This document shows, piece after piece, positions 58,956 to 64,000 of a stretch of DNA of 64,000 nucleotides. The position numbers and the translations under genes were made by a program. The notes beneath the pieces are model-generated. The model ran no database searches. It was not told the origin of the DNA and saw only the letters and a program-made list of their open reading frames with translations. How positions within the stretch are numbered: position 1 is the stretch's first letter; each line of letters begins with the position of its first letter. The DNA is from Candidatus Enterocloster excrementipullorum (GTDB taxonomy: Bacteria > Bacillota > Clostridia > Lachnospirales > Lachnospiraceae). Location of the stretch: NCBI GenBank assembly GCA_019119575.1, contig DWWT01000065.1, positions 26,831 through 90,830 on the forward strand, given 5' to 3'.

Positions 58956-59853
58956 ATACCTTCTGGCAATTGAGAAGATGGGGACCATTACGGCAGCTGC
59001 AGAGAAGTGTTTTGTATCTGCTTCGGCGGTGAGTCAGTGCCTGCAGAAGGAAGAGCAGGAGGCTGGTCACCGGCTCTTTGAACGAAAGGAGGGCCGGATG
59101 GTTCCCACGCGGGCGGGGCTTATTTATCTGCAGACGGTCAAGGAGATGCTGGAAATTCACAGGGAGACCATGGACAAACTGCATGTGCTGGACCAGGGGC
59201 ATGGCGCGGTACGCCTGTCCGTGGCGCCGATGCTCTACGAGGCGGTCTCCCAGCATATTCTGCCGAAGTTAAACGCAAAGATTCCGGACAGAAGCTTTGT
59301 GATGCTGCGGGCGGATTCCAGGACGAGCACGGCCTATCTGCTCAATGACCTGGCAGACGCGGCGATCCTCGCGTCTCCGCCGGTAAACCACGCGCTGCTG
59401 GCCGAAGAGATACTGGGGGAGGACCGGCTGCTCCTGGCGGTTCCAAAGGCGTACCTGCGGGGAAAGGTCCAGGGGGAGCCGCGCATCAGCGACTGCAGCC
59501 ACATCCCGTTTATCCTCCTGCGAAGGGGCGCCTATACCCGCAGCATTGAAAACCAGATACTGGCCGCCAATCAGATCTCCCTTGACCGGATTTATGAGGT
59601 GGACGACCGGGTTATGGTGAAAAAATTCCTGGAGGAGGGGAGAGGGGCGGCATTTCTCCCGCATTTTATGCTGCCGGATGAGGCGGAGCAGCATTTCTTT
59701 ATACTTTCCCCGGAGCCGCCGGTGAAATTCAATATGATACTCGCTTACCCGGCGCACAGAAAAAAAGATAAGGATATTCAGCGGATGGAAAGGGTTGTGC
59801 GGGAGACGTGGAAATTTTTGAAAATAGGACTTGCAGTTTTTGGAAAAGTGTAG
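58936..59853 (+). CDS. LysR-family transcriptional regulator 2
   Basis: 305 aa. ATG at 58936 lies inside the end of LysR 1, with GGAGAATCGAG upstream. HTH: KMGTITAAAEKCFVSASAVSQCLQKEEQEAGHRLFERKEGR. Effector-domain LSVAPMLYEAVSQHILPKL, DAAILASPPVNHALLAEEIL. Two LysR genes in one transcript beside one catabolic operon suggests that two signals are combined, or that one regulates distant genes. Confidence 0.92.
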   Translation: MNTAKFEYLLAIEKMGTITAAAEKCFVSASAVSQCLQKEEQEAGHRLFERKEGRMVPTRAGLIYLQTVKEMLEIHRETMDKLHVLDQGHGAVRLSVAPMLYEAVSQHILPKLNAKIPDRSFVMLRADSRTSTAYLLNDLADAAILASPPVNHALLAEEILGEDRLLLAVPKAYLRGKVQGEPRISDCSHIPFILLRRGAYTRSIENQILAANQISLDRIYEVDDRVMVKKFLEEGRGAAFLPHFMLPDEAEQHFFILSPEPPVKFNMILAYPAHRKKDKDIQRMERVVRETWKFLKIGLAVFGKV

Positions 59854-59868
59854 TAATATAATGGAGAT

Positions 59869-59940
59869 GCGTCTGTAGCTCAGTGGATAGAGCAGTGGCC
59901 TCCGGAGCCGCGTGCGTAGGTTCGATTCCTATCAGACGCA
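59869..59940 (+). tRNA. tRNA-Arg (anticodon CCG)
   Basis: A 72-base cloverleaf. Acceptor stem GCGTCTG / CAGACGC (perfect) with discriminator A at 59940, D arm GCTC...GAGC, anticodon stem GTGGC / GCCGC with loop CTCCGGA (anticodon CCG), T arm GTAGG-TTCGATT-CCTAT. CCA is not encoded. A TTTTTT run follows immediately, so it probably has its own terminator. Confidence 0.95.
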
Positions 59941-60119
59941 TTTTTTGATACCTTATTTGCATTACACCTTAGAGCCGGGGGAAACCCTGGCTCTTTGGTG
60001 TCTGTGGTGATTTTAATGCATGTCCCGGGGCGTATAAGCATTGCATTTTGAGGGGCATTTTGCTAAAATATATCGAGATAGCTTTGCCAGACGGCGAGGC
60101 AGAAGAGAACGGAGGGCTT

Positions 60120-61217
60120 ATGGCGGCAAAGAGGCGCAGAACCAAGAGACAGGAAGAAGCGGAGAAAGCGGAGAACAGGATAAAATACATACGGATCGGC
60201 GTGGTTTTGGGAATTCTTGCGGCCGTGCTTGTTCTCATTTTTGTTTTGACGAGGATGGGAAACGGCGGGGAGGAGACGCAGGCAGCCCAGACAGAAGCCG
60301 CGGGGCAGACCGTGTCATCGGACAGCGGAGAGCAGACCGAGACGCTTCCGGAGGGCGGAGCGTCCGACAGCTCTGTGGAGCCGGATAACAATCAGTATAT
60401 TACGGATTTTTCCCAGTATGAGCTTCAGAAGGATGCGGTTCCCCAGGTGAACCAGCTGATCAGCGACTATTTTCAGGCGAAGGTGGACCAGGACGCGGCG
60501 CGCCTGTACACCCTCTTTGGAAAGGCGGAGGATGACCGGCTTTCCGAGCGGCAGGAGGAGCTGGAAAATGAGGCGGTGTGGGTGGAGGATTACCAGGATA
60601 TTACCTGTTATACAAAGCCCGGGCTGACCGAGGACTCCTACGTGGTCTATGTCACTTACGAGGTGAAATTCCGGCGGGTGGACACCCCGGCGCCGGGACT
60701 GATGTGGTGCTACGTGGTGAAGCAGGATGACGGAACGTATATTATACGCGAGAACGTAGTGGGGGACGAGGCGGACTATGTGGCGGCTCAGAACCAGACG
60801 GAGGATGTGCTTCTGCTCTCCAAACAGGTGAATGAACGGCTGCGCCAGGCGATCGAGTCCGATTCTCTGCTGGCCGGACGCTACAGCGAGCTGCGAAACG
60901 GCGCCGTGGTCACGGAGAGCACGGCGGAGGGCGGCCAGGACAGCGATATCCAGCTTCTGGATGAAAACGGCGAGGTGGTCTCCGGCGGAGCGGGTTCCGC
61001 AGAGGACACGGCCGCAGAGACAGAGGCGGGTGCCGGCGCAGATGCCTCCGGTGCTGCGACTTCCGCAGGGGATACCTCCCAGGATGCTTCCCAGGCGGGG
61101 GACGCCGCAGCAGCGGAGAGTACGGCTGCGGCGGAAAGCCCGGCGGCCGGCGCAGAAGAGACCACTTTGGCGCCCGGCAGCGCGGGCAGCGGAGACTCCG
61201 TCATCGAGCTGGAATAG
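60120..61217 (+). CDS. Single-pass membrane-anchored protein with disordered tail
   Basis: 365 aa from ATG at 60120 (GGAGGG upstream). A basic N-terminal stretch ([19 protein letters not shown]) precedes one transmembrane helix at about residues 27-48 ([18 protein letters not shown]), so the bulk lies outside the membrane. The folded part (about 95-265) resembles NTF2-like or SnoaL-like extracellular domains ([23 protein letters not shown], then [11 protein letters not shown]). The last 90 residues are Ala/Glu/Ser/Gly low complexity. This type often precedes queA in Lachnospiraceae. Function unknown. Confidence 0.78.
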   Translation: MAAKRRRTKRQEEAEKAENRIKYIRIGVVLGILAAVLVLIFVLTRMGNGGEETQAAQTEAAGQTVSSDSGEQTETLPEGGASDSSVEPDNNQYITDFSQYELQKDAVPQVNQLISDYFQAKVDQDAARLYTLFGKAEDDRLSERQEELENEAVWVEDYQDITCYTKPGLTEDSYVVYVTYEVKFRRVDTPAPGLMWCYVVKQDDGTYIIRENVVGDEADYVAAQNQTEDVLLLSKQVNERLRQAIESDSLLAGRYSELRNGAVVTESTAEGGQDSDIQLLDENGEVVSGGAGSAEDTAAETEAGAGADASGAATSAGDTSQDASQAGDAAAAESTAAAESPAAGAEETTLAPGSAGSGDSVIELE

Positions 61218-61233
61218 AGAGGACAATATAGGT

Positions 61234-62259
61234 ATGGATGTAAAGGATTTTTATTTTGAACTGCCCCAGGAGCTGATTGCCCAGGATCCCCTGGAGGACC
61301 GGTCAGCGTCCCGTCTGCTTGTGCTGGATAAAGAGACAGGCGCCATCACCCACCGCGGATTTCGGGATATTCTGGAATATCTGAATCCGGGAGACTGCCT
61401 GGTGATCAATGACACCAAGGTGATTCCTGCCCGCCTTTTCGGCGTGAAGAAGAACACGGGGGCGAAGATAGAGATTCTTCTTCTCAAACGGAGGGAGAAG
61501 GATGTGTGGGAAACCCTGGTGAAGCCAGGGAAAAAGGCAAAGCCGGGGACGGAGATCGACTTCGGCGAGGGGATTTTGTCGGGAACGGTTTTGGAGACCG
61601 TGGATGAGGGAAACCGGCTGATCCGATTCTCCTATGAGGGGATTTTTGAAGAAATTTTGGATCGATTGGGCCAGATGCCCCTGCCGCCTTATATCACCCA
61701 TCAGCTGAAGGATAAAAACCGGTATCAGACGGTGTATGCCCGCCACGACGGCTCCGCGGCGGCCCCCACGGCAGGGCTACATTTCACAAAGGAGCTTCTG
61801 CAGGAAATACGGGATAAGGGAGTAGAGATTGCCACCGTCACCCTCCACGTGGGTCTGGGAACCTTCCGGCCGGTGAAGGTGGAGAACGTGCAGGATCACC
61901 ATATGCACTCGGAATTTTATATTGTGGAGGAGCAGGAGGCGGAGAAAATCAACCGGACAAAGAAAAACGGCGGCCGGGTGATCTGCGTGGGCACCACGAG
62001 CTGCCGTACGGTGGAGTCCGCCGCGGGGGAGGATGGAATGGTGAAGCCCGGCTCCGGCTGGACGGATATCTTCATCTATCCCGGCTACCGCTTTAAGGTG
62101 CTGGACTGCCTGATTACCAACTTCCATCTGCCGGAGTCCACCCTAGTGATGCTGGTGAGCGCCCTGGCGGGGCGGGAGCATATCCTTCACGCCTATGAGG
62201 AGGCTATCAAGGAACGGTACAGATTTTTTTCGTTCGGGGATGCCATGTTGATAATTTGA
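61234..62259 (+). CDS. queA: S-adenosylmethionine:tRNA ribosyltransferase-isomerase QueA
   Basis: 341 aa, ATG at 61234. The start [29 protein letters not shown] is canonical; [59 protein letters not shown] and [37 protein letters not shown] follow. It transfers the ribosyl part of S-adenosylmethionine to preQ1 in tRNA, forming epoxyqueuosine. Probably cotranscribed with the upstream membrane protein (16-base gap). Confidence 0.96.
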   Translation: MDVKDFYFELPQELIAQDPLEDRSASRLLVLDKETGAITHRGFRDILEYLNPGDCLVINDTKVIPARLFGVKKNTGAKIEILLLKRREKDVWETLVKPGKKAKPGTEIDFGEGILSGTVLETVDEGNRLIRFSYEGIFEEILDRLGQMPLPPYITHQLKDKNRYQTVYARHDGSAAAPTAGLHFTKELLQEIRDKGVEIATVTLHVGLGTFRPVKVENVQDHHMHSEFYIVEEQEAEKINRTKKNGGRVICVGTTSCRTVESAAGEDGMVKPGSGWTDIFIYPGYRFKVLDCLITNFHLPESTLVMLVSALAGREHILHAYEEAIKERYRFFSFGDAMLII

Positions 62260-62290
62260 CACAAAATATTACGTTTGTGAAGTAAATTAG

Positions 62291-62395
62291 TTCCGGGAGT
62301 CTATGATGCTTCTTGTCCGGCCTTTGGCCGGGCAAGAAGATGCCCGTCGTCTAAACTGTTACGGTTCCCGGGAAATTCCATAGATTTTGACAGTA
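62291..62395. repeat. Nested inverted-repeat element carrying the dispersed motif
   Basis: Inner hairpin CTTCTTGTCCGGCC (62309-62322) / GGCCGGGCAAGAAG (62326-62339). The dispersed motif follows at 62343-62364. Outer arms TCCGGGA and TCTATG near 62293-62305 pair with TCCCGG and CATAGA near 62370-62388. The inner hairpin may also terminate queA, though the T-run is missing. Confidence 0.6.
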
Positions 62396-62401
62396 AATCT
62401 A

Positions 62402-62430
62402 TTGACAAAGCATCACGAATAGCATATACT
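62402..62430 (+). promoter_or_regulatory. Promoter upstream of the Panacea/MazF-like module
   Basis: TTGACA (62402-62407), exactly 17 bases, TATACT (62425-62430). Confidence 0.8.
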
Positions 62431-62513
62431 GAGCTTGCAGGTAGAGATACGCTGTATACCCATGTAACCGAGTTGACGTTTAAGTGTTATGTGATAGCAC
62501 CGGTCGTGGGGAA

Positions 62514-62536
62514 CCGCCGGGAGGCGGCTTTTTTTG
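62514..62536 (+). terminator. Intrinsic terminator inside the leader of the toxin-antitoxin module
   Basis: CCGCC-GGGA-GGCGG hairpin followed by at least seven T. It lies between the 62402 promoter and the antitoxin start at 62571. The transcript ending here would be about 100 bases. Confidence 0.65.
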
Positions 62537-62570
62537 TATAATGCGATATGTAATTGAAGGAGGTGCAGTT

Positions 62571-63065
62571 GTGGAAAGGGTTATTGACGTTGCTCAGTAT
62601 ATATACGATGAATACAAACGGCAGTCAGGTGAAGTGATTGATGAAATGAAACTGCACAAGTTGCTTTATCTTTCCCAGCGGGAGAGTCTTGCAATTACTA
62701 ATGAGCCACTGTTCCCGGAAGCATTAGAAGGCTGGAAATATGGTCCTGTATCAAAAGAAGTGCGTACTCTATATACAGAAGACGGTATGTATTACGAGGA
62801 CAAGAGACCTCTGTCAGCTGCAGCAACGTATATTGTTAAAAACGTAATTCTGCAATATGGCGGTCTGGCATCGTGGAAACTGAGCGAAATTTCACATAAG
62901 GAAATTTCATGGCAAAATGCAAGAAAAAACTTAGCACCCGGAGAAAATGGAAACAAACCATTGTCCATTGATGACATAAGAAAAGATGCTGAAAAAGTAA
63001 GACCGTATGATTCAATGTACGATATGTACTATGATGAATTTGAAGATGCGGAGGTGGCTCAATGA
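62571..63065 (+). CDS. Panacea-domain (SocA-like, DUF4065) antitoxin
   Basis: 164 aa. The GTG start at 62571 follows GAAGGAGGTGC. The single domain has the DUF4065/Panacea pattern: VAQYIYDEYKRQSGEVIDEMKLHKLLYLSQRE, LFPEALEGWKYGPVSKEVRTLY, and WKLSEISHKEISWQNARK...PLSIDDI near the end. Panacea proteins neutralise many unrelated toxins by direct binding. It overlaps the downstream MazF/PemK-like gene by 4 bases, the normal antitoxin-toxin coupling. AT-rich relative to flanks. Confidence 0.85.
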   Translation: MERVIDVAQYIYDEYKRQSGEVIDEMKLHKLLYLSQRESLAITNEPLFPEALEGWKYGPVSKEVRTLYTEDGMYYEDKRPLSAAATYIVKNVILQYGGLASWKLSEISHKEISWQNARKNLAPGENGNKPLSIDDIRKDAEKVRPYDSMYDMYYDEFEDAEVAQ

Positions 63066-63433
63066 TAGGCAAAGCATATTGGGCCATTTTTAAATACTAC
63101 GATAGTTCTGCTCACATGATGGCGTTTAAAAAGCGTCCTGTGCTTATTATTGGACAAGCTGATGAAAGCGATTATGTGGTTCTTCCAATATCACGGGTAA
63201 CTCGCAGGGAGCATATCGACCAGAAGTATGATTTTAAAATGCAGGCTGCTGATTATCCGAAACTCTCGTTAAAAGCCACATCCTATATTCGGACTCATAA
63301 ACAGCCCGTTGCGAACATAGGGGAACTTGCAGACCCAATCGCCGATTTTAAAAATGAATACCCGGATGCTTATGTTGAGGTGATCGCATTAGTAGAAGAG
63401 TTTCAGAAGAAATTGGTTGAAGATGCGCTTTAA
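63062..63433 (+). CDS. MazF/PemK-like toxin, type II
   Basis: 123 aa, ATGA overlap with the antitoxin. It has a beta-barrel pattern like the CcdB/MazF superfamily: KAYWAIFKYYDSSAHMMAFKKRPVLIIGQADESDYVVLPIS, with the KKRPVLII strand and basic Arg/Lys residues expected at the RNA-binding face, then KLSLKATSYIRTHKQ and a C-terminal helix VEVIALVEEFQKKL. MazF-like proteins cut RNA at short sites. Pairing with a Panacea antitoxin rather than MazE is a known but less common combination. Activity is inferred. Confidence 0.78.
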   Translation: MIGKAYWAIFKYYDSSAHMMAFKKRPVLIIGQADESDYVVLPISRVTRREHIDQKYDFKMQAADYPKLSLKATSYIRTHKQPVANIGELADPIADFKNEYPDAYVEVIALVEEFQKKLVEDAL

Positions 63434-63443
63434 ACAAACAAAT

Positions 63444-63472
63444 AACCCCGGTGCCGGAACTCAGGGTTTTTG
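63444..63472 (+). terminator. Weak terminator after the toxin gene
   Basis: AACCC / GGGTT with inner CGG-CCG pairing and a TTTTTG tail, 10 bases after the toxin stop. Confidence 0.5.
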
Positions 63473-63583
63473 TTTTGGGTGATTACATGTTTGATACATA
63501 TTACATCCCTTTGCCTGCTGGCATTATAGCAGATGTCATAACCACTGCATTGGAGGAAGCTATAGAGAAGGAAACAATGACAA

Positions 63584-64000
63584 TCGGCAAAACAATGGAA
63601 AATCACAGAACGCAGGGTGGCGGCGCTCTGCCGGGACGGGCGGATTCCGGGCGCCTGCAAGCAGGGACGCAGCTGGAGGATTCCTTCCTGCGCGGAGAAG
63701 CCTTCTGACAGCCGCGTAAAAAAAACAACGGGACCGCGCCTTCCGCTGCCGATTGGAATTTCCGATTATCGTCTGGCCTCTTCGCGGTATTATTATATTG
63801 ATAAAACCATGATGATCAAGGAATTTCTGGATGAGCGTCCTATGGTCTCTTTATTTACCCGGCCGCGCCGCTTTGGGAAGACCTTGAATATGGATATGCT
63901 GCGCACTTTTTTTGTCTTGCTGTCAATTCGATTTTAGACAGCCGGTACAGCGAATATTTTGGGTTTACACCGGAGGAAGTAAAAGAAATTGCCCGCTATT
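63584..64000 (+). pseudogene. HTH (excisionase-like) - AAA-ATPase fusion gene, disrupted, cut by window edge
   Basis: A frame without a start reads SAKQWKITERRVAALCRDGRIPGACK and GRSWRIPSCAEKPSDSRVKK, an excisionase-type HTH, and continues in frame into LPIGISDYRLASSRYYYIDKT and VSLFTRPRRFGKTLNMDMLRTFF, the AAA-ATPase-like N-terminus. After TFF a jump of roughly 200 residues brings the sequence, in another frame, to LDSRYSEYFGFTPEEVKEIARY, which corresponds to FGFTDGEVRELLSYYG in the copy at 46.4 kb. It lacks its start and its central part, so it is a remnant. Confidence 0.8.

Noticed and set aside
59869..60120. tRNA-Arg as integration site of a mobile element
   Set aside because: No integrase, no repeat of the tRNA 3' end downstream, and queA-associated housekeeping genes follow.
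63451..63708. Open frame of 85 codons before the HTH-AAA remnant
   Set aside because: Its second half is the wrong frame of the HTH fragment; the first part has no recognisable pattern.

Overview
The window reads as the chromosome of a spore-forming, GC-rich (mid-50s %) Clostridia, most like a gut Lachnospiraceae. It carries the forespore sigma factor sigG, an alpha/beta small acid-soluble spore protein, the clostridial ispH-rpsA (S1) fusion downstream of cmk, feoAB, queA and a long anaerobic-type cobalamin operon. No phage, transposase, integrase or CRISPR array was seen.

Layout. 1-9.7 kb: a Na+/serine-threonine symporter cut by the window edge (sstT, minus strand), small unknown genes, an XRE regulator with a membrane partner, a CPA2-type antiporter with a TetR regulator, a heterodimeric ABC exporter pair, a GNAT acetyltransferase and two small proteins. 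9.7-11.2 kb: a scar where a LysR gene and an ABC exporter gene have both lost their 5' halves. 11.3-18 kb: a NimA-like flavin-binding protein, four consecutive predicted lipoproteins, an AraC effector-domain remnant and a transglutaminase-like protein. 18-19.7 kb: an AT-rich DarT/DarG DNA ADP-ribosylation toxin-antitoxin module. 19.7-22.2 kb: a LacI regulator divergent from an RpiB/Rpe pentose-phosphate pair. 22.3-26.8 kb: a structured leader before a truncated kinase and a broken MATE gene, then cmk and ispH-rpsA. 26.8-31.4 kb: a LytTR/GHKL two-component system, a SASP and an IlvD/Edd dehydratase. 31.5-46 kb: cobalamin genes cbiG, cbiD, a cbiF-cbiH fusion, cbiJ, a cbiE-cbiT fusion, cbiA, cobT, cobU, cobS, a cobU-like gene, cbiB, cobD and cbiP. 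46-48 kb: gene debris (DUF1016 nuclease, AAA-ATPase, LysR). 48-53 kb: aldo/keto reductase, flavodoxin, sigG, feoA and feoB. 53-54.6 kb: a damaged PIN toxin with its AbrB-type antitoxin, then a DUF5688 protein. 54.9-59.9 kb: a two-domain esterase, an SLC13-like transporter and two LysR regulators, which look like an ester/organic-acid utilisation locus. 59.9-62.3 kb: tRNA-Arg(CCG), a membrane-anchored protein and queA. 62.4-64 kb: a Panacea-domain antitoxin with a MazF/PemK-like toxin, then another AAA-ATPase remnant.

Two themes stand out. First, intact toxin-antitoxin modules (DarTG; Panacea/MazF-like) sit beside an eroded one (PIN/AbrB), and both intact antitoxins carry what looks like the same helical fold. 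Second, at least ten genes show internal or terminal deletions of tens to hundreds of bases, several clean enough that the flanking protein pieces can be read on both sides. This is either genuine deletion-driven decay or systematic assembly collapse, and it should be resolved before functions are assigned to the affected genes.
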